Virus record (IMG/VR): IMGVR_UViG_3300037189_007598
Coordinates: 1 to 20,428 of that record
Source of the DNA: a virus
Strand: one strand, 5' to 3'
DNA length: 20,428 nucleotides
In this document: positions 1-7,240 of the stretch, piece by piece
Numbering within the stretch: position 1 is the stretch's first letter
How the letters are laid out: each line of letters opens with the position of its first letter
Notes under the pieces: generated by a model
Seen by the model: only the letters and a program-made list of their open reading frames with translations
What the model was told of the DNA's origin: nothing
Databases searched by the model: none
Position numbers and translations under genes: made by a program

Positions 1-428
1 GAAATGCTTCCAGTAAACGGCAAATAACAATCCGTGCTGGCAATTCCGCCAATGGCTCCTTTGGCTCGAACGCTTGTCGTAAATGGCGGCTGGTTAGCAG
101 CCGTACCTTGCGTTGCATCGCCATTACCAGTTTGGTCATACCACGTCTTGCGGAATGCCTGCGTTCCACCTCCGGCAGCGGCAGCGGCAGCGGCAGCAGT
201 CAAATCATAGTCCCCATTAGCCAAGTAGTTGATCGTTGCTTCCGGCGAGCCAGTTCCATTGCCTCTTAAAATGTCAGCCGCCCCCGTATAAGACGCCAGC
301 AACCTGCGCTGAGAATAGACTCGGTTGAGAGTAGCCCCCTGCGCAACCAGCGTATCCAAATCTCCCACAAACGGCGCTCCCGCCGCCCCATTCCCAGGTC
401 CACAACCCATCAGCATCATGCCACTCAT
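1..428 (-). CDS. Adhesin/fibre protein, arabinofuranosidase-B-like N-terminal region (3' end outside window)
   Basis: The reading frame opens with ATG at 428 and runs off the left edge after 142 codons. The start follows a purine run (AAGGGGGGGG) placed as a ribosome binding site, and an in-frame TGA lies further upstream. Visible motifs are VYSQRRLLASYTGAADI and, after an Ala8 stretch encoded by alternating GCT/GCC, FRKTWYDQTGNGDATQ followed by QPPF. The order 'YS-RRL-SYTG ... TWYDQ-GNG-DATQ ... QP' is that of the catalytic-domain fold of alpha-L-arabinofuranosidase B, which also occurs in phage tail proteins as a lectin-like module. I infer a carbohydrate-binding or receptor-binding virion protein. 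Enzymatic activity cannot be judged because the C-terminus is missing. It lies downstream of the fibre-like gene, as expected for a late adhesin. Confidence 0.6.
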   Translation of the reverse strand, partial: MSGMMLMGCGPGNGAAGAPFVGDLDTLVAQGATLNRVYSQRRLLASYTGAADILRGNGTGSPEATINYLANGDYDLTAAAAAAAAGGGTQAFRKTWYDQTGNGDATQGTAANQPPFTTSVRAKGAIGGIASTDCYLPFTGSI

Positions 429-482
429 GACACCCCCCCCTTCATCAGCGTTGTCAGTCTCAGCATCATCCTCAATCTCAGT

Positions 483-512
483 GTACGTTGTTCACGCTTT
501 AGCGTGTTTCGG
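483..512. repeat. Interspersed hairpin repeat, CACGC-TTTA-GCGTG type
   Basis: Plus-strand GTACGTTGTT is followed by a perfect 5-bp stem with TTTA loop (CACGC-TTTA-GCGTG) and then TTTCGG. Related copies lie at 9740 (variant), 12662 (broken stem) and, with different stem bases, in the 4107-4180 tandem. It sits in the gap between the fibre-like gene and the adhesin gene. Confidence 0.7.
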
Positions 513-546
513 ATTCTCAGTTCATCACGTCAGCTAGTTCCAGTAT

Positions 547-576
547 CCCATTTTTCTGCCTACCCATCTTTCTGCC
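547..576. repeat. Dispersed repeat, CCCATCTTTCTGCC type (two half-units)
   Basis: Two consecutive half-units, CCCATTTTTCTGCC and CCCATCTTTCTGCC, are separated by TA. The same motif recurs in gaps near 2361, 6655, 10464, 13841, 14957, 17755, 18025 and 19205. Its position just after the stop codon of the 595-2331 gene is typical for the family in this window. Confidence 0.7.
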
Positions 577-594
577 TTCAGTCAGTATCAGTCC

Positions 595-2331
595 TCAGTT
601 ACTCACCCCCTTGATCACCGCAAAGCTCACCACAATCGCCTCACTCAAACTCCCCCCACTTAAGTTCCTCACCGAGATCCTAAAACTCCCCGCCCCCAGG
701 TTATTCGCATGCACCGCATACGCACCCGCCGTGCCGGCACTGCTGTGATTCACCACCACCACATCCGTCGCCGCCACCGTCGTATTCGTCACCACAAAGC
801 TCACCGTCGTCATGTCCGCCAGCGCCGCATTGTTCATCGTGATCTGCCCCGTCGTTTTGCTCAGCGTCACCCCCGTGCTTTTGCTCGTCGCCTGCGTCAC
901 CGTGCCGCCTGCACCCGTCGCATAGCCAATGCCCGCCGTGCCGCTGCTGCTCACCGCACCCGTCACCGCCACACTCGTCCCCGTCGCCACACCCAGCACC
1001 GGCGCCGTCATCGTCGGACTCGTCAGCGTCTTATTCGTCAGCGTCTGCGTTCCACCCACCGTGACCACACTCGCCGCATTTGTGCCCGCCGTGGTAATCC
1101 TCAAATCCCCGGTGCCCAGCGTCAAGATCCCACTGCTATGCGTCAGCACCGTATTGCCATTGGCAAAGTTGATCACCCCACCACTGTTCAAAAACAAATC
1201 CGACCACTCCAGCGAAGCCGACCCCAGCGCACCGCCATCATCCGTCGCCGGAGTGATCCCACTCGCAAACGTGTGCGCACTCCCGCCAAAGGTATTCACC
1301 CCCGTGCTCGTCTTAAACGTGCCACTGCTCCCAGAAAAATCCAAGTTCCCACTGGCCGCCGTCGCCCCATTGATCACCGGTGCCGTCAGCGTCTTATTCG
1401 TCAGCGTGCTCGTGCTGCCCACCGTGATCACACTCGCCGCATTCGTGCCGGCCGTGGTAATCCTCAGCTCTCCAGTCCCCAGGGTCAGGATGCCACTGCT
1501 ATGCGTCAGCACCACATTCCCGTTGCTGTAGTTCAGCACCGCACCACTCGCCAAAAACAAGTCTGACCACCCCAGCGAGCTCGAACCCAGCGCACCGCCG
1601 TCATCCGTCGCCGCAGTGATCCCACTCGCAAACGTGTGCGAGCTCCCGCCAAACACATTCGCGCCCGTGCTGCTCTTAAACGCCCCCGTGCTCGCACTGA
1701 AATCATTGGCCGTGCTCCCACTCGCCGTCAGCCCCGCGCCCAGCACCGCACTCGTCAGCGTTTTATTCGTCAGCGTCTGCGTCGCCCCAATCGTCACCAC
1801 ACTCGCCGCATTCGTGCCCGCCGTGGTAATCCTCAGCTCACCCGTGCCCATCGTCAGGATGCCCGTGCTATGCGTCAGCACCACATTGCCACCATAGAAA
1901 TTGATCACCGCACCATCGCTCAGAAACAAATCCGACCACCCTAGCGAGTTCGACCCCAGTGCCCCCACGTTATCCGTCGCAGGCGTGATGCTGCTCGCAA
2001 ACGTATGCGCACTCCCACCAAACGTGTTCGCGCCCGTGCTCGTCAGAAACGCCCCCGTGCTTCCACTGAAATTGTTGCTCGCACTCCCGCTCGCCGTCAG
2101 GCCCGTGCTGATCACCGGCGTCGTCAGCGTCGGCGTCGTCAGGGCAGGGGACCCCACAAACAGATTGCTGATCGTGATCTTTTTATCTGTGCCCGAGTCA
2201 TTGATCGGAATCTCCTCCGTCCCCGCCGGAGTCGTCTTCGCACTCCGCCCCGTCACCGTCGCAGAATACCCATCACCCACCACCGCCAGCAGCAGCAGCC
2301 CCATCACCATCAGTTTCATGTTCGTCTTCAT
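595..2331 (-). CDS. Tail-fibre-like repeat protein with N-terminal signal peptide
   Basis: The 578-residue protein starts with a Sec-type signal: MKTNMK, a hydrophobic core (LMVMGLLLLAVV) and a likely cleavage site after GYSA near residue 24. The next segment (GTEEIPINDSGTDKKITISNL) and the linkers ALTTPTLTTPVI and TLTNKTLTS are typical of phage tail-fibre proteins. Three imperfect units of about 120 residues follow, each with FGGSAHTFAS, ATDxxGALGSxSLxWSDLFL, VVLTHSSGILTLGTG and LRITTAGTNAASV. The C-terminal part, about 130 residues, is non-repetitive and beta-rich in appearance. Unit-to-unit similarity at DNA level points to recent internal duplication. Phage fibres normally lack signal peptides, so export of this product or a lipoprotein-like surface role is an alternative. 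It lies between the decoration-like gene and the truncated adhesin. Confidence 0.65.
   Translation of the reverse strand: MKTNMKLMVMGLLLLAVVGDGYSATVTGRSAKTTPAGTEEIPINDSGTDKKITISNLFVGSPALTTPTLTTPVISTGLTASGSASNNFSGSTGAFLTSTGANTFGGSAHTFASSITPATDNVGALGSNSLGWSDLFLSDGAVINFYGGNVVLTHSTGILTMGTGELRITTAGTNAASVVTIGATQTLTNKTLTSAVLGAGLTASGSTANDFSASTGAFKSSTGANVFGGSSHTFASGITAATDDGGALGSSSLGWSDLFLASGAVLNYSNGNVVLTHSSGILTLGTGELRITTAGTNAASVITVGSTSTLTNKTLTAPVINGATAASGNLDFSGSSGTFKTSTGVNTFGGSAHTFASGITPATDDGGALGSASLEWSDLFLNSGGVINFANGNTVLTHSSGILTLGTGDLRITTAGTNAASVVTVGGTQTLTNKTLTSPTMTAPVLGVATGTSVAVTGAVSSSGTAGIGYATGAGGTVTQATSKSTGVTLSKTTGQITMNNAALADMTTVSFVVTNTTVAATDVVVVNHSSAGTAGAYAVHANNLGAGSFRISVRNLSGGSLSEAIVVSFAVIKGVSN
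1020..2110 (-). repeat. Three long internal repeats within the fibre-like gene
   Basis: Three consecutive units of roughly 360 bp encode the same motif series (FGGS-HTFAS, GALGS-SL-WSDLFL, LTHSSGIL, ELRITTAGTNAAS, TLTNKTLT). Unit borders are approximate and were judged from the translated motifs. Divergence between units is modest, with recurring blocks such as CACACTCGCCGCATT visible around 1071, 1430 and 1800 on the plus strand. Confidence 0.75.
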
Positions 2332-2360
2332 AAAATAAAATTTCTCAGTTCTTAGTTCTT

Positions 2361-2388
2361 ATATTTCTGCCTACCCATCTTTTTGCCA
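2361..2388. repeat. Dispersed repeat, CCCATCTTT family
   Basis: The motif TTTCTGCCTACCCATCTTT lies in the 80-bp gap before the fibre-like gene, next to a CAGTTCTTAGTTCTTA tract of the AGTTCTC-like family. This is the same pairing of repeat families seen in other gaps of the window. Confidence 0.6.
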
Positions 2389-2411
2389 ACCTTCCGGCCT
2401 CCAAGTCCCCA

Positions 2412-2852
2412 TCACAGCAGATCAAAACAATCTGCCGGCACCTCAATGTAATTCACAATCACCCCGCACGCACTGCTCGTACTCACCGTCACATTCAGCG
2501 CCTGGTTCACATCCAGCGTCTGCAGCCAGCCCGCCGTATTAAACGGCAGCACCATGCCACCATTCGCCGCATTGCTAAACGCACAGCTGATCGCATCCGA
2601 CCCCGACTTAAACGTCACCGTTCCCGCCGTGCCTCCGTGCAGCATCACCAGATTCAGCACCCGAAACAGCAGCCCCGCATCCGCCGGAATCAACTCCGTC
2701 GTCGCATTGCTCGCCGCATCCACAAACGCACGCTTCACCTGCGCAAACGTCCCGTTCGGCAGCGCCAACTTCGCGATCATCGGCGACGTACTCAGCGCCT
2801 CCCCCGGCTCCGTCAGCACATACTGTTTTCCAATTGGATTCACTCTAGCCAT
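2412..2852 (-). CDS. Small virion protein, decoration or fibre-like (146 aa)
   Basis: The protein is 146 residues, rich in Ala, Gly, Thr and Val, with few charges after residue 60. The C-terminal half (VTFKSGSDAI, GGMVLPFNTAGWLQT, ALNVTVSTSSACGVIVNYIEV) has the alternating pattern of a beta-sandwich domain found in many phage head-decoration and fibre proteins. No specific family was recognised. The start at 2852 follows the preceding stop by four bases and lies behind GAAGGAGGGAGA, a strong ribosome binding site inside the upstream gene's last codons. It is thus translated with the connector genes. A role in capsid decoration or tail tip is inferred only from fold appearance and position. 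Confidence 0.55.
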   Translation of the reverse strand: MARVNPIGKQYVLTEPGEALSTSPMIAKLALPNGTFAQVKRAFVDAASNATTELIPADAGLLFRVLNLVMLHGGTAGTVTFKSGSDAISCAFSNAANGGMVLPFNTAGWLQTLDVNQALNVTVSTSSACGVIVNYIEVPADCFDLL

Positions 2853-2856
2853 AAAA

Positions 2857-3057
2857 TCAATCTCCCTCCTTCTCAGGGTTCACTGTCTTGCCCGCCCGTT
2901 TCGGCTTCAGCCGTTCCGCCAGCTCCAGCAGCGTCACCGCCACCCCCGGCAGATCCTTCGCCGGAATCTCATGCATCCGCAGGCACGCCTGGCGCACCGC
3001 CTCATCCGCCTGCACCTCCAAATTTCCCGCATTCAAATATTGAAAAGTTTGTCCCAT
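2857..3057 (-). CDS. Unknown small protein in head-completion cluster (66 aa)
   Basis: The 66-residue product has a hydrophilic, mostly helical sequence (LEVQADEAVRQACLRMHEI, VTLLELAERLKPKRAG) and no signal or membrane segment. The start at 3057 is preceded by AACTGAGGTGATTTCTTT, in which GAGGTGA is a near-perfect Shine-Dalgarno overlapping the previous stop. Its 3' end in turn supplies the ribosome binding site for the next gene. I do not recognise a family. The context between connector and decoration-like genes suggests a virion or assembly accessory. Confidence 0.65.
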   Translation of the reverse strand: MGQTFQYLNAGNLEVQADEAVRQACLRMHEIPAKDLPGVAVTLLELAERLKPKRAGKTVNPEKEGD

Positions 3058-3069
3058 AAAGAAATCACC

Positions 3070-3669
3070 TCAGTTGTAAGCAACCTTTCTCCACCAGCAC
3101 CGCTGCACTCGCTGGAACTCCTCCGCATGGATCTCCTCCAGCTTCTCCTTACCCTTCTGCTCGTAGTACTCGCTCGTCTCGTTCTGCCCCGTGCTGCGCA
3201 GATACTCCGCCCGCGCCAGGTGCACCACCGCAGGCGCAATACTTGCCACCACCAGCAGCGACGTACTCGCCGCATCCGTAAACACCGACACCGCTGGCAG
3301 CCACAGCGCAAACACAGTCCCCAGTTCACTCTGCACCTGGATCCCGTCCGCACTCGTCACCGCCTGCAGCGCATACGCCACACTGTTCACCGGCCTCGGG
3401 TCCTCACTAAACAACAAAAACTTCCGCGCCTCACCCATCGCCGAGTACGCAATCAATCCATTCGTTGGCGTCAGCGGCCCATCCGCCCACGCATCCTCCC
3501 ACTCATTGCTGGTGTACGCCTCCTGATACGCCGTGTTCAGGCACCGCAGCAGTTGCGCCGTCAGCATAGCCGACACCCCACTCGCGTTGATCGCCGTGTC
3601 CGGCTCCTGCCCGCACGCGCGCGCCAGATCCCAAAACAGGTCCTTCACGCTCAGCTTCGTCCGACTCAT
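3070..3669 (-). CDS. Head-tail connector/adaptor-like protein (199 aa)
   Basis: The 199-residue protein begins MSRTKLSVKDLFWDLARACG and contains LNTAYQEAYTSNEWEDAW, a central beta-like region with GDARKFLLFSED-type spacing (here GEARKFLLFSEDPRPV), and a long C-terminal helix (YLRSTGQNETSEYYEQKGKE). Short helical start, beta middle and C-terminal helix are typical of phage adaptor or 'head-tail connector' proteins encoded after the capsid gene. The assignment rests on architecture and position, not on a clear signature. Its ATG overlaps the preceding gene's stop by four bases (ATGA), so the two are translationally coupled. Confidence 0.5.
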   Translation of the reverse strand: MSRTKLSVKDLFWDLARACGQEPDTAINASGVSAMLTAQLLRCLNTAYQEAYTSNEWEDAWADGPLTPTNGLIAYSAMGEARKFLLFSEDPRPVNSVAYALQAVTSADGIQVQSELGTVFALWLPAVSVFTDAASTSLLVVASIAPAVVHLARAEYLRSTGQNETSEYYEQKGKEKLEEIHAEEFQRVQRCWWRKVAYN

Positions 3670-4103
3670 GCCGCCAGCAGCCCTCCATATTTAGAGCCCG
3701 GCACAATGATACTCGCCGCCCGCTTCGCCTCCTTATGCACCAGCTCTGGATGCTTCTTCTTGAACCACGTCACAAACTCCGGGCAGCTCCAGCACTCATA
3801 GCCCTGGCTATCTAGCGCGATCCCCGACCTCGCCGCCTGCATCCGAAACTCCGCCGGGTATTGGTGATACAATATCACCGGGATACTCACATCCGGAATC
3901 AGTCCCGTTTCATTCTCCGCCACCCGTTCCACCCCATGCAGCCTCTCCGCAATCGCGTCTAGGTCAGTCAGCAGCCGCGTCTCATGCGCATCCCCCCCCG
4001 CACGCAAATGCTTCCGCATCGCGTCCATCACCACGCCATCACCGATCTCATCGGCAATCGCATTGATCGCATCCCCCGCACTGCCATCATTCTCCCAAAG
4101 CAT
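3666..4103 (-). CDS. Unknown head-cluster protein (145 aa)
   Basis: The 145-residue product has an acidic, helical N-terminal half (INAIADEIGDGVVMDAMRKH, LLTDLDAIAERLHGVERVAE) and a compact C-terminal half with YECWSCPEFVTWFKKKHPE, where two Cys residues flank a Trp-Ser. I do not recognise the family. It directly follows the major capsid gene and overlaps the connector-like gene by ATGA, so a head-completion or structural role is likely by position. The start at 4103 lies immediately downstream of a tandem 37-bp hairpin repeat. GAAGAAACG just before the ATG is a weak ribosome binding site. Confidence 0.55.
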   Translation of the reverse strand: MLWENDGSAGDAINAIADEIGDGVVMDAMRKHLRAGGDAHETRLLTDLDAIAERLHGVERVAENETGLIPDVSIPVILYHQYPAEFRMQAARSGIALDSQGYECWSCPEFVTWFKKKHPELVHKEAKRAASIIVPGSKYGGLLAA

Positions 4104-4106
4104 CGT

Positions 4107-4180
4107 TTCTTCGTAGTGTAGTCCCGCCTTTAGGCGGTTCCGGTTCTTCGTAGTGTAGTCCCGCCTTTAGGCGGTTCCGG
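4107..4180. repeat. Perfect tandem 37-bp hairpin repeat (two copies)
   Basis: Two identical 37-bp units occupy 4107-4143 and 4144-4180. Each holds CCGCC-TTTA-GGCGG, a perfect 5-bp stem with TTTA loop, followed by TTCCGG. The layout matches the CACGC-TTTA-GCGTG element at 483-512 but with different, still complementary, stem bases. The tandem ends three bases before the start codon of the 4103 gene. Confidence 0.9.
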
Positions 4181-4251
4181 TCACCCATCACTCCCTCAAA
4201 CAAACGGCAGGGCCAGCCCTCCAGCCCCACCGCAAACTCTACCACGCCACC

Positions 4252-5265
4252 TCAGGCCGTAGCGCCCGTGATGATCTTCCCATTTGCACCCGGATTCAGG
4301 CACTTCAGCAGCCAGATCACATCGATCACACGCTCATCGATCTGCGTGCTCACGTTTTCCGTGCCCACCTTCACGCCCTGCGCATACGCCTTCTTCCACA
4401 GGTCCGGGCTCAGCAGCGCAAAGTGCACCGTGCTGTCCATGTCAAAGCTGGTGCTCAGCTCCACACTGCCGTTGCTGCTCTTGTACAGCGTCACCTCACG
4501 GTCAATCGTGCCCTGCTTCTGATTGAAGCGACTCACCGGATACGCCGTGCTGGTCAGCGTCTTGTCCGTTTTGCTCATGCTGTCAAACGCATCGCGCATC
4601 TCCGGCGTGCACAGACCCATGAACCGCATCCCCGTCTTGCGACGGGTCTTCGCCACGCTGGTAATCAGCGCCGCAATCTCCGACTCCGTCACATCGCTGG
4701 CCAGCGTCTTGCTCACCAGAATGCTCCCCGTCGGCGTGCGATACGCCGACGTCGGCGTGGTGTCGGTATCGGTGAAACGTCCGTTCGCATTGCTCAACCA
4801 GCGCATTGCACCGCGTCCTTTGCTCGCCGTCGCACCGGCACTCGGCGCCACTGCTTCGTCATCCGACAAAGCAAAAAATTCCACATCCGAATACACCACC
4901 TTGGTAAAGTCCATGATGTTCGCCGCCAGCGGATCGCCCTCGTTGTACTGCGCGCCCATCAGCTTCATTTCCTTCGTCACCGCCACCGGCCTCCACTGCT
5001 TGATGAAGCGACCCTTCAGCATCGCCTTGTTCGCCAGGTTATTCTGGTAGTCGTTGGACGTCGGCTTGTAACCTTCGATCACGCCGTCCTTGGAACGCGA
5101 GCTAAAGGTTTTGAGTTGCCACTCTGGAGTCGTTTCCAGCGGTGCTGGATCGGCTCCCACCGAGCTGGTAAAAGGGGTTTCCAAAGCAATGACTTCCGTC
5201 ACTCCCTTGCGCACATCGCGCTCCGTGAAAGTAGCGCTCCGACCGGTTGTTGCTGCTGCAGGCAT
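4252..5265 (-). CDS. Major capsid protein, SU10-like (DUF5309-type)
   Basis: The 337-residue protein shows the expected order for the SU10-type HK97-fold capsid family: an N-terminal TPFTSSVG segment, TTPEWQLKTF, a G-YKPTSNDYQNN region with KGRFIKQWRPVAVTKEMK, FFALSDDEAV, GAMRWLSNANGR, ITSVAKTRRKTGMRFMGLC, and a C-terminal VTLYKSSNGSVELSTSF followed by SPDLWKKAYAQG. Length agrees with the family. It lies between the acidic scaffold candidate and the head-completion genes, the usual capsid position. ATG at 5265 follows an AT-rich leader, and no strong Shine-Dalgarno is visible. It forms the shell around the packaged genome. Confidence 0.78.
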   Translation of the reverse strand: MPAAATTGRSATFTERDVRKGVTEVIALETPFTSSVGADPAPLETTPEWQLKTFSSRSKDGVIEGYKPTSNDYQNNLANKAMLKGRFIKQWRPVAVTKEMKLMGAQYNEGDPLAANIMDFTKVVYSDVEFFALSDDEAVAPSAGATASKGRGAMRWLSNANGRFTDTDTTPTSAYRTPTGSILVSKTLASDVTESEIAALITSVAKTRRKTGMRFMGLCTPEMRDAFDSMSKTDKTLTSTAYPVSRFNQKQGTIDREVTLYKSSNGSVELSTSFDMDSTVHFALLSPDLWKKAYAQGVKVGTENVSTQIDERVIDVIWLLKCLNPGANGKIITGATA

Positions 5266-5379
5266 ATCGTTAAAAAAGTAAAAAGTTGATTCTTAAAAGT
5301 TGTCAGGCTCGCAGCCACGCTGCCGCCCTTGGTTCATGTCCGTCTATTCCAGTCCCGTTGTCTTTCTGTCCAAGTGCCC

Positions 5380-6525
5380 TCAAGCCACCTCGTCCATCAG
5401 CTCCTCCACATCCACACTCTGGCCCGGCATCTTCACCCGGTCCCAGCTCTGCTTCCTGGCATCGCCGTTTGTCGCTTTCACCGGCGGCACACTCAGCCGG
5501 GTCAGCGCAGGTTTCGGCGTAGGTTTCCCGTTCGCCTCTTTCGCAGGGCTCGCCTTCGGCTTCGTCAGCTCGACCCTGGTATAACGTGCCACGCCATCGC
5601 GCTCCTCACGTTCCATCAGTTCAGCCCTCACCAGCCTTGCCAGCATCTTGTCCTGATCCGCCTGCGTGCGGAAATTCAACAGCTTTGGCAGCAACACTTT
5701 CGCTTCCGCCTCCTCCACCGTTCCCGGCGTGAAGACTTTCGGATACGCCTTTCGTGCTTCCGCACGATCAGCGCGAAACTTCTCCAGAAACACCCGCCTC
5801 GTCGGCAGCGCCTCCAGCATCGTCTCCGCATGCTCCAGATTATTCACCACCGCATCCACATCCAGCTCACGCTCCACTCCCCCCGTCAGTTCCTTCGGCG
5901 GTATCCCACCTTGCGGATTCCTTCGGCACCAAGCTTTCACCTGGCGGAAATAGTTTTCGTGCGCTTCCAGTTGTTCCGCGTTTGTCACGGCTGCCAGCGG
6001 ATCACTCTCCGCCTTCACCGCCACCGGTTCATCCTGGCGCTGCTCCTGCTTCCCTTTCAGGTCCGCAAGTTCCAGTTTTAGTTTCAGCTCATTGGCCCGC
6101 GCCTCATCCCGCTGCGCTAGCAGCTTGTTGAAACGCTTCACCGCTTTCGGTTTCAGCCCTTCAGGTGCCTCATCCTCAGTCTCCGGCTTTGCATCGCCTT
6201 CTCCCTCAGACTCCTCACCATCGTTCGTGGTTGCCTCAGACTCAGCCTCATCACCCTCAGCGGCCGCCATCGCGTCCCCTTCAGATTCCTCAGCCCCATC
6301 CTCAGCTCCTGCTGTTGCTTCACCGTCCTCATTCGTTTCGGACCCTCCCGCATCCGGGTCCACCGGTCCGGCCATCAGATCCTCCACGTCAAACGACGCA
6401 GAAGCCAGAAGCTCCGCACTCAGTCCCGTCACACGATCAGTACTCCGCGCCCGTCCTTCGCCCGATGAAGCATCAGCATCAGAACCAGCGCCCGCTGTGG
6501 CAGTAGCAGCAATTTTGTCAGCCAT
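5380..6525 (-). CDS. Scaffold-like acidic coiled-coil protein (381 aa)
   Basis: The 381-residue protein has a low-complexity N-terminal third that is strongly acidic (many Glu/Asp/Gly/Ala blocks such as GEATAGAEDGAEESEGD). A charged coiled-coil region follows (LLAQRDEARANELKLKLEL), then an alpha-helical C-terminal half ending VDVEELMDEVA. This composition and its position between the portal region and the capsid gene are those of phage scaffolding proteins, which are internal to the procapsid. A fused protease was looked for; no catalytic motif is visible. ATG at 6525 was preferred because the 16-residue extension to 6573 runs into spacer sequence. It is the first gene after a leftward terminator, so it probably has its own promoter. 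Confidence 0.6.
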   Translation of the reverse strand: MADKIAATATAGAGSDADASSGEGRARSTDRVTGLSAELLASASFDVEDLMAGPVDPDAGGSETNEDGEATAGAEDGAEESEGDAMAAAEGDEAESEATTNDGEESEGEGDAKPETEDEAPEGLKPKAVKRFNKLLAQRDEARANELKLKLELADLKGKQEQRQDEPVAVKAESDPLAAVTNAEQLEAHENYFRQVKAWCRRNPQGGIPPKELTGGVERELDVDAVVNNLEHAETMLEALPTRRVFLEKFRADRAEARKAYPKVFTPGTVEEAEAKVLLPKLLNFRTQADQDKMLARLVRAELMEREERDGVARYTRVELTKPKASPAKEANGKPTPKPALTRLSVPPVKATNGDARKQSWDRVKMPGQSVDVEELMDEVA

Positions 6526-6616
6526 ATGCCCCCAATCACAGCACACCTCCGGCCCCAGCCCAACCCTCCCCACTTCCTAATCTGCCCGGATCTGCCCAAA
6601 TCTGACTAATCCTTCC

Positions 6617-6654
6617 AAAATAAAACACCCAGAGCACTCTCATGCCCTGGGTGT
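6617..6654 (-). terminator. Leftward intrinsic terminator
   Basis: On the minus strand a 12-bp stem (arms 6643-6654 and 6625-6636, one G-U pair, loop of 6) is followed by TTTTATTTT. The stem core is ACACCCAG/CTGGGTGT. It lies after the 6710-7048 gene and before the scaffold candidate, so it separates portal-region transcription from the capsid operon. Confidence 0.8.
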
Positions 6655-6678
6655 CCCCCATCTTTCTGCCGGCATCCG
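6655..6678. repeat. Dispersed repeat, CCCATCTTTCTGCCGGC type
   Basis: A single half-unit, CCCCATCTTTCTGCCGGC, abuts the terminator stem on its upstream side. It is followed by ATCCGG, matching the TCCGG tail of the copies at 10464 and 17755. Confidence 0.65.
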
Positions 6679-6709
6679 GTTCCGGCCATTCCCTTGCCAA
6701 AATCACCGT

Positions 6710-7048
6710 TCACTTCCCCTCCCCAAACCACCGCCTCAACTCCCCATCCACGCACCCCCCCCGCTCCAGCTCCACCAGCACCCGCATCACATCCGCCGCA
6801 CACGCCGCCGCCCCCGCCTCATACGCCGTCTGCCCTCCCGGCAGGTTCGACTTATCCTCCACCGCCCGCACATTCATCGCCCGCTGACACGCCAGCACCT
6901 GCCCCACCGCCCGATACATCACGTCCCCCTTCTGACTCCTCAGCGCATCCCCCACCTCCTTCCACCGCAGCCTCTCCCCAAACTCCTCATGCACATCCAC
7001 CACCACCACCCTCTTGCGGCCCATGATCAAATCCAAAAGCTTTTTCAT
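6710..7048 (-). CDS. Unknown protein between portal and scaffold (112 aa)
   Basis: The 112-residue protein has a basic start (MKKLLDLIMGRKRVVVVDVHEEF), a helical middle (VMYRAVGQVLACQRAMNV) and a helix with AAACAADVMRVLVELERGG. There is no membrane segment or recognised motif. Its place between portal and scaffold candidate suggests a small head-assembly factor. It is the last gene before the terminator at 6617-6654. The leader of 190 bp contains AGTTCTC and GTTTGCAG repeats and no obvious Shine-Dalgarno. Confidence 0.55.
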   Translation of the reverse strand: MKKLLDLIMGRKRVVVVDVHEEFGERLRWKEVGDALRSQKGDVMYRAVGQVLACQRAMNVRAVEDKSNLPGGQTAYEAGAAACAADVMRVLVELERGGCVDGELRRWFGEGK

Positions 7049-7052
7049 ACAC

Positions 7053-7098
7053 GATTGCAGTTGTTTGCAGTTGTTGACGATTGTTTGCAGTCGTTGCC
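7053..7098. repeat. GTTTGCAG-type iterated repeat
   Basis: Four degenerate copies of TTGTTTGCAG / GTTGACG lie directly upstream of the 7048 start. The same units precede B-type repeats at 12583, 13718 and 16634. Confidence 0.6.
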
Positions 7099-7132
7099 CA
7101 GAGCTCAGAGCATGCGCACCGCGTTCATCAAT

Positions 7133-7186
7133 TTTCAGTTTTCAATTTTCAGTTCTCAGTTCTCAGTTCTCAGTTCTCAGTCTCCG
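7133..7186. repeat. AGTTCTC tandem heptamer tract
   Basis: Four perfect heptamers (AGTTCTC) fill 7151-7178, preceded by diverged TTTTCAG/TTTTCAA copies. Degenerate versions occur near 590, 2345, 10438, 13001 and 18842, always in gaps. Here the tract lies just after the portal stop codon. Confidence 0.8.
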
Positions 7187-7240
7187 GCCTCCGTCAAACC
7201 ACCGTCAACCATTGTCAACGGCGCAGCCCTTCAGCCATTG

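Noticed and set aside
709-1566. Plus-strand Arg/His-rich ORF with internal repeats
   Set aside because: Its repeats merely mirror the repeats of the fibre-like gene on the other strand.
2554-3801. 415-codon plus-strand ORF
   Set aside because: It spans several short minus-strand genes that have good ribosome binding sites and ATGA overlaps; its product is Arg/His-rich without domains.
4182-4251. Possible small gene between capsid and the 4103 gene
   Set aside because: The only minus-strand frame begins in the tandem hairpin repeat and overlaps the 4103 gene out of frame; no ribosome binding site or conserved look.
5266-5310. Promoter upstream of the capsid gene (CTGACA, 17 bases, TTTTAC)
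   Set aside because: The -35 match is fair but the -10 has only three of six consensus bases, and the phage sigma preference is unknown.
6526-6573. Upstream start of the scaffold candidate adding 16 residues
   Set aside because: The extension (GRVGLGPEVCCDWGH) is unlike the rest of the protein and reads through spacer; ATG at 6525 fits the Ala/Asp-rich start better.
7133-7186. CRISPR-like array
   Set aside because: Heptamers follow each other directly without spacers, and no cas gene is present.
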